From the NCBI GenBank assembly GCA_050185825.1, contig JBFWZA010000001.1, forward strand, positions 1-64,000: DNA of 64,000 bases. The letters are read 5' to 3'. The notes below the pieces were generated by a model. It saw nothing but the letters and a program-made list of their open reading frames with translations. It was not told where the DNA came from and ran no database searches. Shown piece by piece: positions 15,836 to 23,576 of the stretch (within the stretch, counting starts at the first letter, position 1; each line of letters begins with the position of its first letter). The stretch comes from SZUA-309 sp050185825 (GTDB lineage Bacteria; Pseudomonadota; Gammaproteobacteria; Pseudomonadales; Azotimanducaceae). A program made the translations under genes and the position numbers.

Positions 15836-16369
15836 TTACCCGCAAGGCCGGGTCAGGCCAACAAACATCTCGTCAAAGGCGTCGCGAATGAGCAGCACGG
15901 CCCGGTCGTTGTGAAATGTCTCGCCGCCGGAGACAGCGTGGTCGCGGTGCATGGACCCGGTCCAGATCACGCTGCCGGTGCGCTGGTCCACCACGTCCAC
16001 CTTGAGGTGCGCCACAAACCGGTTCACGGTCGCCGTCTGCACCGGCTCGCCCATGGGATCCGCCGGTTGCGGCGGCGGGTTCCGATCCTCGGCGGAGAAG
16101 CTGCTGACCACGTTCAGGTCCGCCTGGGCCGGCGTCGCCGCCGCGTCCAGACCGATGGCCAGCAGCGCCCCCTCGGCCGCCGTGGCAATGGGCGTTTCGA
16201 TGAATCCAGGCACGTCCTCGAAGGACAGGGTGAAGGTGGAAAACGGTGCCGCCTCGCCGTGGCAGGTGGCCACGGTGCGCACTTCCATACCGCGGGGAGT
16301 GCTCGCGCACGCCGCCAGGGCGAGGGTCAGCGTCGCGAGCAGGAGCGGTCCAGTCGTCCGTTCAGGCAC
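15836..16369 (-). CDS. lipoprotein of unknown function (DUF4136-like)
   Basis: 177 residues beginning with a lipoprotein signal (LLLATLTLALAACAS; lipobox LAAC, lipidated Cys about 21). The mature part, with VDVVDQRTGSVIWTGSMHRD, resembles the DUF4136 family of outer-membrane-associated lipoproteins. Starts at a GTG that overlaps the end of the Usp gene at 16362 by 8 bp, so it belongs to that transcript and leads into the NfeD-slipin pair 9 bp later. Confidence 0.75.
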   Translation of the reverse strand: MPERTTGPLLLATLTLALAACASTPRGMEVRTVATCHGEAAPFSTFTLSFEDVPGFIETPIATAAEGALLAIGLDAAATPAQADLNVVSSFSAEDRNPPPQPADPMGEPVQTATVNRFVAHLKVDVVDQRTGSVIWTGSMHRDHAVSGGETFHNDRAVLLIRDAFDEMFVGLTRPCG

Positions 16370-16832
16370 CCTCCGCCTCCCGGACCCGGACGGTGAGGAC
16401 GTCGCAGGGGCTGCCGTGCAGCACCCCGTTCGCCGTGGATCCGAGCATCAGCCCGGTCAGGCCGTGGCGGCCGTGGGAGCCGATCACGATCAGGTCCGCC
16501 CCGATGCGCTCGGCTTCCGCCTTGATCTCCAGCGCCGGCCGTCCCACCCGGATCGTCACGTGCTCCGGCAGGATGCCGTACGCCGCCACGCGTTCGCGGA
16601 TGCTCTTCGCCGTTTCCTGGGCGATGGTCTCCTCCATGTCCCTGAGCGGCCAGGACGCGGCAAACACCGCGCCGTCCAGCCCGCTCACGCCGCTCATGAG
16701 CGGCGGGATGACGGTGATCACGCGGAACTCCACCGACCCCCTGGGATCGAGTGACGTCGCACCCTCGAGCACCTCTTCCGCCTCGTCCGTGGCATCCAGC
16801 GCGATCAGGATCTTTCTCAGCTTCGTGCTCAT
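16362..16832 (-). CDS. universal stress protein, single domain
   Basis: 156-residue UspA-type protein with an intact ATP loop VIGSHGRHGLTGLMLGST. Second gene of a leftward transcript beginning at 17288 (12-bp gap). The mid-region SGLDGAVFAASWPL differs from its upstream neighbour, so the pair are old rather than recent duplicates. Confidence 0.92.
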   Translation of the reverse strand: MSTKLRKILIALDATDEAEEVLEGATSLDPRGSVEFRVITVIPPLMSGVSGLDGAVFAASWPLRDMEETIAQETAKSIRERVAAYGILPEHVTIRVGRPALEIKAEAERIGADLIVIGSHGRHGLTGLMLGSTANGVLHGSPCDVLTVRVREAEGA

Positions 16833-16844
16833 GCGTCCGCTCTG

Positions 16845-17288
16845 TCAGTCCTTGATCCGTACCGTGAGCACATCGCACTGCGCATGATGCAGCACGCCGT
16901 TTGCCGTGGAACCGAGCAGGAGCCCGAGACCATGCTTGCCGTGCGATCCCACGACGATGAGATCGGCGCCGACGTCCTTCGCCGAGTCCACGATCTGCGG
17001 CGCCGGCGCGCCGATGACCGCGTGCACGTTCTTGGGGTCGATGCCGAATCCCGCGCCCAGCTTCTTCAGCTGTTCGATTGCCTGGGTCTGCGCTTCGCGC
17101 TCGAAGTTGACGCTCGCCTGGGTGTAAGCCGCCATGTCCAGCCCGCCATAGACCTGCGTCAGGGGCTTGACGACGGAGATCAGCGACAGCTTCGCACCGT
17201 GGTCGTCCGCGATCTGCTTCGCTTCCTTCAGCACCGCCTTGGCTTCATCCGACAGATCGACTGCCACCAGCACGTGCGTGTAAGCCAT
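16845..17288 (-). CDS. universal stress protein, single domain
   Basis: 147-residue UspA-type protein with VVGSHGKHGLGLLLGST as ATP loop. ATG 17288 is preceded by AAAAGGAGAGGAAATC; an upstream GTG at 17447 would read through the operator region and is rejected. Paralogue of the product of 9111. Divergent from the Usp at 17475; the 186-bp gap between them carries two copies of the island motif. Confidence 0.93.
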   Translation of the reverse strand: MAYTHVLVAVDLSDEAKAVLKEAKQIADDHGAKLSLISVVKPLTQVYGGLDMAAYTQASVNFEREAQTQAIEQLKKLGAGFGIDPKNVHAVIGAPAPQIVDSAKDVGADLIVVGSHGKHGLGLLLGSTANGVLHHAQCDVLTVRIKD

Positions 17289-17367
17289 GATTTCCTCTCC
17301 TTTTCGTTCAGATTCGAGAGCGTATCCAACTCCGGTCAGCGGACCATCGGGACTACCCCGAGCGGCC

Positions 17368-17385
17368 CTTCGGAAACCCCTTAGG
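17368..17385 (+). promoter_or_regulatory. island motif, copy B (putative operator)
   Basis: CTTCGGAAACCCCTTAGG, 17 of 18 positions compatible with the consensus CTTCGGRAAMCCCYTAGG. It lies 35 bp (between three and four helical turns) upstream of copy C in the divergent Usp promoter region. Confidence 0.55.
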
Positions 17386-17402
17386 CTCGGTCCCGAGCAG
17401 TC

Positions 17403-17420
17403 CTTCGGGAACCCCCTAGG
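17403..17420 (+). promoter_or_regulatory. island motif, copy C (putative operator) with -10 element
   Basis: CTTCGGGAACCCCCTAGG. A plausible sigma-70 -10 element TACACT follows at 17432-17437 with no good -35, so the motif would cover the -35 zone, as expected for an activator site in front of the Usp gene at 17475. Confidence 0.55.
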
Positions 17421-17474
17421 TCCAGGGCTGGTACACTCTGTCACCATAGATTCAGCGGTGGTGGATATTCAAGG

Positions 17475-17915
17475 ATGTTCGACAAGGTGCTGGTAGCCGT
17501 CGACCTGGAGCTGGAGCCCGCCAGGAGCGTGCTCGAGCGTGCCCTTGCGCTCCGCCCCGGCGAGGTCTGGGTCGCCCACGTGGTGGAACCGCAGTACGTT
17601 CAGTACAGCATCGACCCCACGTTTACCGGCAGCATCACCCACGCGATGGAAGAGGACGCGGTGCGTGCCACCCGCAAACGTCTCGACGAGATCTGTCACG
17701 GCAGCAGCATTGCCGGAGACCACCGGCTGGTCCGGCTCGGCCGCGCGGCGGACACCATCCACGAGCTGGCCCGCGAGGTCGGGGCCGACACCATCATCAT
17801 CGGCAGCCACGCGCGAAAAGGCATCGGTCGCCTGCTCGGCTCAACGGCCAACGCCGTGCTCCACAACGCCCCGATGAACGTGATGACCATCCGCCTGAAT
17901 GGAGAGGACGCATGA
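17475..17915 (+). CDS. universal stress protein, single domain
   Basis: 146-residue UspA-type protein. The ATP loop reads IIGSHARKGIGRLLGST, with Ala in place of the second Gly. It opens a rightward run: its stop overlaps the start of the 116-residue helical protein by 4 bp, followed by a globin and fixL. Transcription probably starts near 17444 under control of motif copies B and C. Confidence 0.92.
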   Translation: MFDKVLVAVDLELEPARSVLERALALRPGEVWVAHVVEPQYVQYSIDPTFTGSITHAMEEDAVRATRKRLDEICHGSSIAGDHRLVRLGRAADTIHELAREVGADTIIIGSHARKGIGRLLGSTANAVLHNAPMNVMTIRLNGEDA

Positions 17916-18262
17916 CCCTGGACGCGAAAACCCTCGGCGAAGAGCTCCTGGGTGCCGAGATCGTCGCCGGCAAGGAGCTGACCCAGGCGGCCGGCAGCCT
18001 GTTCGACACCGCCGAGCGCCTCGGAAACCTCTGGCTGCAGCAGGGGCGCTGGCTGGCGGAGGATTACGGCCGGTTCTGGCTCGCCGCACTCGGCCGTCCA
18101 GGCGATCCTGGCCCCCTCAACGCCCTGATCGACGCCCGATCCAGCCACATTGCCAGCGGCATGCACGAGCTCGGCACCCTCATCGAGCGGGAGTGCGTAC
18201 CGCTGTCGAAGATGTGGTCGGATTTCCTCGGCACCGTCGGGCGGGACTGGCGGGCCGCCTGA
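17912..18262 (+). CDS. small helical protein, phasin-like (unassigned)
   Basis: 116 residues, predicted entirely helical and Trp/Leu rich (LGNLWLQQGRWLAEDYGRFW near 40-58), with no signal peptide or membrane helix. The pattern resembles phasins or other granule/membrane-surface proteins, but I cannot assign a family. Translationally coupled to the Usp gene (ATGA overlap) and 44 bp ahead of the globin gene. Confidence 0.65.
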   Translation: MTLDAKTLGEELLGAEIVAGKELTQAAGSLFDTAERLGNLWLQQGRWLAEDYGRFWLAALGRPGDPGPLNALIDARSSHIASGMHELGTLIERECVPLSKMWSDFLGTVGRDWRAA

Positions 18263-18306
18263 GGGAAGCCCGCCGTACGGGTCACTTCGACGATGGGAGG
18301 TGGCCG

Positions 18307-18744
18307 ATGAGCGAAAACACGCGCTTCGATACCAGCTATACCCGGGTCTTCGGTGAGGGCGTCGGCCTCGGCGAGCAGGCCAACCCGTTCTTCCAGGCTT
18401 TCTACCGGCACTTCCTCACCGACCCCGGCGTGGCGGACGCGTTCCGCGGCACGGACATGAACCGCCAGGTGGCCATGCTGCGAAAGTCGTTCTTCCATCT
18501 GGTAGCCTTCTACCTGAGCCACGAACCCACCGCGGAGCTGACGCGCATTGCCCTGCTGCACCACAACATCGGTATCGATGCCGCCTTCTACGACCTCTGG
18601 CTGGACGCGCTGGTGAGCACGGTCCGCGAGTTCGACCCCGAGTGCGATGAAGCCACGGAGCTTGCCTGGCGGCTGGCGCTGACCCCGGGCATCACCTACA
18701 TGCGGCTCGTGGACCGGTTTCCCGAAGCGGGAGAACACCACTGA
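18307..18744 (+). CDS. single-domain globin
   Basis: 145 residues with a globin pattern: helix B/CD FYRHFLTDPGVADAFRG (CD1 Phe), helix E FFHLVAFYL and a proximal-His segment ALLHHNIGI followed by FYDLWLDALV. Expected to bind heme and O2 or NO in the cytoplasm. The ATG at 18307 follows GATGGGAGGTGGCCG. Sits between Usp and fixL, so it is probably part of the same oxygen-limitation unit. Whether it is a sensor or a detoxifying globin is not decided by sequence. Confidence 0.8.
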   Translation: MSENTRFDTSYTRVFGEGVGLGEQANPFFQAFYRHFLTDPGVADAFRGTDMNRQVAMLRKSFFHLVAFYLSHEPTAELTRIALLHHNIGIDAAFYDLWLDALVSTVREFDPECDEATELAWRLALTPGITYMRLVDRFPEAGEHH

Positions 18745-18809
18745 GCCACATCGAGTATCCGGCGCTCGACGAGCTGCCAGCGCCGCTGTTCCGCTGCGCT
18801 GCGGACGGT

Positions 18810-20174
18810 GTGCTGACCTGGGTGAACGCGACCTGGCGCCACACCATCCGGCTGGCCCTCGGCAGCGTCTGGTACTCGCCGTTCTGTGACGTTGACGCCG
18901 CACAGGCCGCCTCCCTCTGGCAGCGGTGCGTCGAGAGCCTGCACCCGGTGACCCTGTCCTCCAACGCCCGCCTGGCCAGCGGCGAAACCCGTTTCTACCA
19001 GCTCATCCTGCAGCCAACGGTGGTGGACGGCGCTCGCGAGATGATGGGATCCCTGGTGGACGTCACCGAGCAGACCGTCGCGCTCGCCGAGACCCGGGCG
19101 ATCCTCGACGCGGCGGTGGACGGCATCATCATCATCGACGAGTCGGGCATCATCGAAACCGTCAACCCCGCGGCCTGCCGGCTGTTCGGCTACCCGCGGG
19201 AGGCGCTGATCGGCCACAGCGTGAACAGGCTGATGAACCCCGGCGATCGGGCGCGTCACGATGGCTACCTCGCCCGCTATCTGGTAACCGGCGAGGCCTC
19301 CATCATCGGCATCGGCCGCGAGGTGATCGGGCGCACGGCGAGCGGCGAGGACATCCCCCTCTACCTGGCCGTCTCCGACATCCGTCTGGACGGCCGGCGC
19401 CGCTTCGCCGGCATTCTCCGCAACCTCACCGAGCAGCACGCCACCCGGGAGGCGCTGGCCAGCCAGCGGGAGAAGCTCGCCCATGTCGGCAGGCTGTCCA
19501 CCATGGGGGAGATGACGGCCAGCATTGCCCACGAGATCAACCAGCCGCTGACGGCGATTTCCATGTACGCGCAGGCGAGCCTGAAGCTGCTCGAGCGGGA
19601 GGGCAGCCGCGACAAGGTCCGCGACGCCCTGGAGAAGCTCAACGTGCAGTCACTCAGGGCCGGCGCCGTCATCGAGCGGATCCAGCGTTTCGCACGGACC
19701 CAGGAGACCACCAAGGAGCTCATCGGCATCAACGAGCTGGTGACCGATCTTCTCAAGCTCGCCGGCAGCGATGCCCGGATGCACGCCATCGACCTCAACC
19801 TCGAGCTCGCCGAAGGGTTGCCGAGACTGTTCGCCGACCCCATCCAGATCCAGCAGGTCGTCCTCAACCTGATCCGCAACGGCATCGACGCCATGAACGA
19901 GATCGGCTGCAGGAACGGCCATACCATCCGTATCGCGACACGCCTGGTCGACGGCTGGGTCGAGCTGTCGGTGAGCGACCAGGGGCCGGGGGTTGCCGAC
20001 AACCAAGTCGAGCTGGTATTTACACCTTTCCATACCACCAAGAAGGAAGGCATGGGCATGGGCCTGTCGATCTGCCGTTCGATCATCTCGGAGCACGGGG
20101 GCGAGCTCCGCTTTCACAACAACGACGGTCCGGGTGCGTGCTTCTATTTCAGGCTGCCGCTGGACCATGAGTAA
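18810..20174 (+). CDS. fixL: FixL-type oxygen-sensing histidine kinase (heme PAS)
   Basis: Cytoplasmic kinase: degenerate N-terminal PAS (to about 85), heme PAS (about 92-210), HisKA with phospho-acceptor H241 (SIAHEINQPLTAI), and HATPase with the N box NLIRNGIDAM and glycine box MGMGLSI. The heme PAS keeps both FixL hallmarks: axial His150 in ARHDGYLARY and the ligand-sensing Arg170 in IIGIGR. Oxygen binding should turn the kinase off. The GTG at 18810 falls inside the first PAS; the frame stays open upstream and a CTG at 18741, behind GGGAGAA and overlapping the globin stop as CTGA, may be the true start. Overlaps fixJ. Confidence 0.92.
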   Translation: MLTWVNATWRHTIRLALGSVWYSPFCDVDAAQAASLWQRCVESLHPVTLSSNARLASGETRFYQLILQPTVVDGAREMMGSLVDVTEQTVALAETRAILDAAVDGIIIIDESGIIETVNPAACRLFGYPREALIGHSVNRLMNPGDRARHDGYLARYLVTGEASIIGIGREVIGRTASGEDIPLYLAVSDIRLDGRRRFAGILRNLTEQHATREALASQREKLAHVGRLSTMGEMTASIAHEINQPLTAISMYAQASLKLLEREGSRDKVRDALEKLNVQSLRAGAVIERIQRFARTQETTKELIGINELVTDLLKLAGSDARMHAIDLNLELAEGLPRLFADPIQIQQVVLNLIRNGIDAMNEIGCRNGHTIRIATRLVDGWVELSVSDQGPGVADNQVELVFTPFHTTKKEGMGMGLSICRSIISEHGGELRFHNNDGPGACFYFRLPLDHE

Positions 20175-20787
20175 CTCTCCGCCCACCATTTTCGTCGTCG
20201 ACGACGACGAGCCCGTCCGGGACGCCATCGCGCTCCTGCTCGACACCGTGGACATCCCCTACGAGACCTTCGAGAACGCTCAGGCCTTCCTATCCGGATA
20301 CCAGCGCGGCCGGACCGGCTGCCTGGTGCTGGACATCCGCATGCCCGGGATGAACGGCCTGGAGCTCCAGGACCGTCTGCTCGGCGACCAGGACCCGCTA
20401 CCCATCATCTTCATCACCGGTCACGGCGACATCCCCATGGCCGTCCAGGCGATGAAGAAGGGTGCCGTGGACTTCATCAGAAAACCGTTCCGGGATCAGG
20501 AGCTCCTCGACCGCATCCAGGAAGCGCTCAGCTCCGATGCGGAGAACCGCGAGCATCGGGCGGACCTGGAGGCCGTTCGCGCCCGGGCGGAAAGCCTCAC
20601 GCCCCGGGAGCAGGAAGTCTTCGATCGGGTCGCCGAGGGTCAGGCCAACAAGGTGGTGGCCATCGATCTTTCGATCAGCGAGCGCACCGTGGAAATCCAC
20701 CGGTCCCAGGTCATGCAGAAAATGGCGGCCAGGAATCTCGCGGATCTGGTCAAAATGAAGATCCTCCTCGATCAGAACCGGGCCTGA
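20167..20787 (+). CDS. fixJ: FixJ-type response regulator
   Basis: 206 residues: receiver with acidic pair D12-D13, phospho-acceptor D56 (LDIRMPGMNG), T84 and K106, followed by a LuxR-type helix-turn-helix (about 145-200, LTPREQEVFDRVAEGQANK). Cognate partner of the FixL kinase, whose gene it overlaps by 8 bp. Expected to activate low-oxygen genes; the adjacent cbb3 operon and the island motif in front of Usp genes are candidate targets. Confidence 0.92.
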   Translation: MSNSPPTIFVVDDDEPVRDAIALLLDTVDIPYETFENAQAFLSGYQRGRTGCLVLDIRMPGMNGLELQDRLLGDQDPLPIIFITGHGDIPMAVQAMKKGAVDFIRKPFRDQELLDRIQEALSSDAENREHRADLEAVRARAESLTPREQEVFDRVAEGQANKVVAIDLSISERTVEIHRSQVMQKMAARNLADLVKMKILLDQNRA

Positions 20788-20849
20788 ACTCCCGCCGTTA
20801 CGGGAATCCGCGTATTTCCCGACCTCCCCGCCGGACTTAGGGTGCGCCT

Positions 20850-21242
20850 ATGAATGGCGAACCAACGTCAGTGGTGCATGTGGTGGACGGCGATCCCGCG
20901 GTTCGGGACAGCCTCACCACCCTCCTCGGCCTCAATGGCTTCGAGGTGGCGAGCTACGCCACCGGCGGCGCGTTCCTGGAGCGCCTGGCGGACGCCGCCG
21001 ATCGCTCAGGTGCGATGACACGGGAATGGGTGGTCTGCGAAGCGGACCTCCCGGACGGCAGCGGCATCGAGCTCTACTGCCGGATGCGCGCAGCACGGAT
21101 GCCGGCACCGTTCGTTCTGCTGGTCAGCCGGCGCAATCCCAGCATCGTACGTTCGGCGCAGAACGCGGGCATTCAGCAGGTTTTTCAGAAGCCGCTGGTC
21201 TACCGTAACCTGATTTCGTACATAGGCAACGGAACCCACTGA
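20850..21242 (+). CDS. receiver-only FixJ relative with Glu at the phospho-acceptor site
   Basis: 130 residues, a single receiver domain most like the FixJ receiver (HVVDGDPAVRDSL, LGLNGFEV, then QKPL). There is no output domain. The phospho-acceptor Asp is replaced by E64 (VCEADLPDGSG), one residue of the acidic pair is Gly14, the Thr is S93, and the Lys (K114) is kept. It may therefore be a fixed phospho-mimic. In Caulobacter a single-domain receiver, FixT, inhibits FixL; position and size suggest a similar role here. Lies 62 bp after fixJ. Confidence 0.8.
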   Translation: MNGEPTSVVHVVDGDPAVRDSLTTLLGLNGFEVASYATGGAFLERLADAADRSGAMTREWVVCEADLPDGSGIELYCRMRAARMPAPFVLLVSRRNPSIVRSAQNAGIQQVFQKPLVYRNLISYIGNGTH

Positions 21243-21358
21243 GAGAGACTGGCGCATTCCCGCTACCGTGTGGCTATGATCGGCAGGATCGGCAGGGCCG
21301 GAACGACGAACCGCCGTTCGGCTGCCCAACAACGCTCAATGAACGTTAAGGAAGAGAA

Positions 21359-22807
21359 GTGACGGAGGAAACCCCCTACAACCTGCAGGTAGTGCGCTGG
21401 TTCGCCGTGATGACCGTGGTCTGGGGCATCGTCGGCATGGCCGTCGGCGTGCTGATCGCCGCTCAGCTGGCCTGGCCGGTGCTGAACTTCGACATCCCCT
21501 GGCTCACCTACGGCCGGCTGCGGCCGCTGCACACCAACGCGGTGATCTTCGCCTTCGGCGGCAGCGCGCTGATGGGGACCGCGTTCTACGTGGTGCAGCG
21601 GACCTGCCGCACGGCCCTCATCTCCAACGGCCTGGCGAAGACCGTGTTCTTCGGCTGGAACCTGGTGATCCTGCTGGCGGCCATCACGCTGCCGCTCGGA
21701 CTCACCACCACGAAGGAGTATGCGGAGCTCGAGTGGCCCATCGACATCCTCATCGCCATCGTCTGGGTGCTGTTCGGCGTGGTTTTCTTCGGCACCATCG
21801 CCAAGCGCAAGGTGGACCACATCTACGTGGCGAACTGGTTCTACGGCGCGCTGATCATCGGCGTGGCCGTGCTGCACATCTTCAACAGCCTGGCGCTGCC
21901 GGTCAGCCTCACCAAGAGCTACTCGATCTACTCCGGCGCCATGGATGCCATGGTGCAGTGGTGGTACGGCCACAACGCCGTGGGCTTCTTCCTGACCGCC
22001 GGTTTCCTCGGGATCATGTACTACTTCGTGCCGAAGCAGGCGGGACGGCCGATCTACTCCTACCGGCTGTCCATCGTGCATTTCTGGGCGCTGATCGCGA
22101 TCTACGTGTGGGCCGGTCCTCACCACCTGCACTACACCTCCCTGCCGGACTGGGCCCAGAGCCTCGGCATGGTGATGTCGCTGGTGCTGCTGGCCCCGTC
22201 CTGGGGCGGCATGATCAACGGCATCATGACCCTGTCCGGTGCCTGGGACAAACTCCGGACGGATCCGATCCTCAAGTTCCTCATCGTCTCCCTGTCCTTC
22301 TACGGCATGAGCACGTTCGAAGGACCGATGATGTCCATCAAGACGATCAACGCGCTCTCGCACAACACGGACTGGACCATCGGCCACGTGCACTCGGGTG
22401 CGCTGGGGTGGGTGGCCATGGTGTCCATCGGCGCCATGTACCACCTGATCCCGCTGCTCTACGGGCGGGATCAGGGGCAGATGTACTCCGTGAAGCTGAT
22501 CAACCTGCACTTCTGGCTGGCCACACTCGGTACCGTGCTCTACATCGCCTCGATGTGGGTGAACGGTCTCCTGCAGGGGCTCATGTGGCGGGCCACGTCG
22601 GTCGACGGCACCCTCACCTACAGCTTCGCGGAAGCGGTTGAAGCCAGCTACCCCGGCTACTACGTGCGTTTCCTGGGCGGCGCCATCTTCCTGCTCGGCA
22701 TGCTCATCATGGCGTTCAACGTCTACAAGACGGTGCGCGGCGAGAAGCGCGAGGAGGCGCCTTCCCCCGCCACACCCCTGGTCGCCCCACACGGAGCCAA
22801 GGCATGA
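21359..22807 (+). CDS. ccoN: cbb3-type cytochrome oxidase, catalytic subunit I
   Basis: 482-residue, 12-helix heme-copper oxidase subunit. The cbb3-specific features are visible: the RPLHTNAVIFAFGG segment with a heme b ligand, VWAGPHHLHYTSLPDW with the CuB His pair, and GHVHSGALGWVA. It reduces oxygen to water with high affinity at the inner membrane. Starts at GTG 21359 behind TTAAGGAAGAG. Head of the ccoNOQP-GHIS run. The 116-bp upstream gap shows a TATGAT element at 21275 but no FNR box. Confidence 0.96.
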   Translation: MTEETPYNLQVVRWFAVMTVVWGIVGMAVGVLIAAQLAWPVLNFDIPWLTYGRLRPLHTNAVIFAFGGSALMGTAFYVVQRTCRTALISNGLAKTVFFGWNLVILLAAITLPLGLTTTKEYAELEWPIDILIAIVWVLFGVVFFGTIAKRKVDHIYVANWFYGALIIGVAVLHIFNSLALPVSLTKSYSIYSGAMDAMVQWWYGHNAVGFFLTAGFLGIMYYFVPKQAGRPIYSYRLSIVHFWALIAIYVWAGPHHLHYTSLPDWAQSLGMVMSLVLLAPSWGGMINGIMTLSGAWDKLRTDPILKFLIVSLSFYGMSTFEGPMMSIKTINALSHNTDWTIGHVHSGALGWVAMVSIGAMYHLIPLLYGRDQGQMYSVKLINLHFWLATLGTVLYIASMWVNGLLQGLMWRATSVDGTLTYSFAEAVEASYPGYYVRFLGGAIFLLGMLIMAFNVYKTVRGEKREEAPSPATPLVAPHGAKA

Positions 22808-23421
22808 AGCACGAAACACTGGAAAAGAACGTCGGGCTGCTGATCGCCTTCATTCTGGTCTGCGTGAGCTTCGGTGGTATGGTGCAGATCTTTCCGCTGC
22901 TGTTTGAGGGCACGCTGTCCAAGCCCATCGACACCCTCAAACCGCTGTCCGCCGTTCAGCTCGAAGGGCGGGACATCTACATCCGCGAAGGATGCGCTGT
23001 CTGTCACACTCAGATGGTCCGGGCTCTGCAGTCGGAAACCGCCAGGTACGGCCATTACTCCGTGGCCGGCGAGGATGCTTATGAACACCCCTTCCTCTGG
23101 GGCAGTAAGCGGACCGGGCCGGATCTGGCTCGGGTGGGCGGGCGTTACAGTGATGCCTGGCACGTGGCGCACCTGATGGATCCGAGGAGCGTGGTCCCGG
23201 TGTCGAACATGCCGGCCTATCCGTGGCTGTTTGAAAACACCCTGGACGGCGTGGATACACCGGCGAAGATGAAGGTGCTGCGCACGCTGGGTGTGCCTTA
23301 CACCGATGACGACATCGCCGGTGCCACGCAGGCAGTTGCAGGCACAACGGAAGCGGATGCCCTCATCGCCTATCTGCAGAATCTGGGACTGGACATGCGG
23401 CGCTATGGAGAAGGTCCATGA
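22804..23421 (+). CDS. ccoO: cbb3 oxidase monoheme subunit
   Basis: 205 residues, one N-terminal membrane helix (about 10-30) and one heme c site C64-A-V-C67-H68 with MVRAL just after it. Carries electrons from CcoP or soluble cytochrome c to CcoN. Start overlaps the ccoN stop by 4 bp. Length and motifs are normal for the family. Confidence 0.96.
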   Translation: MKHETLEKNVGLLIAFILVCVSFGGMVQIFPLLFEGTLSKPIDTLKPLSAVQLEGRDIYIREGCAVCHTQMVRALQSETARYGHYSVAGEDAYEHPFLWGSKRTGPDLARVGGRYSDAWHVAHLMDPRSVVPVSNMPAYPWLFENTLDGVDTPAKMKVLRTLGVPYTDDDIAGATQAVAGTTEADALIAYLQNLGLDMRRYGEGP

Positions 23422-23576
23422 GCGCCACGCTGTTTTCCCTGATTTCGGTGGTCGTCGGATTCACCGCGCTTGTGGTCTGGGTCTACTGGCCTTCCCGGAA
23501 AGGCAGGCTCGAGGCTCTGGGTCGCATACCGCTGGAAGACACCGACGACAACACGGAGGAACGTATCCATGAGTAG
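23418..23576 (+). CDS. ccoQ: cbb3 oxidase small subunit CcoQ
   Basis: 52-residue protein (MSATLFSLISVVVGFTAL start) with one membrane helix followed by VYWPSRKGRLE, the typical CcoQ W-x-x-x-K/R-x-R motif. Overlaps ccoO by 4 bp and ccoP by 8 bp. Stabilises the complex by contacts with CcoP. Confidence 0.92.
   Translation: MSATLFSLISVVVGFTALVVWVYWPSRKGRLEALGRIPLEDTDDNTEERIHE

Noticed and set aside
21243..21358. Sigma-54 promoter before ccoN
   Set aside because: TGGCGCATTCCCGCT is only a partial match to TGGCAC-N5-TTGCW and lacks the essential GC spacing; not strong enough to call.
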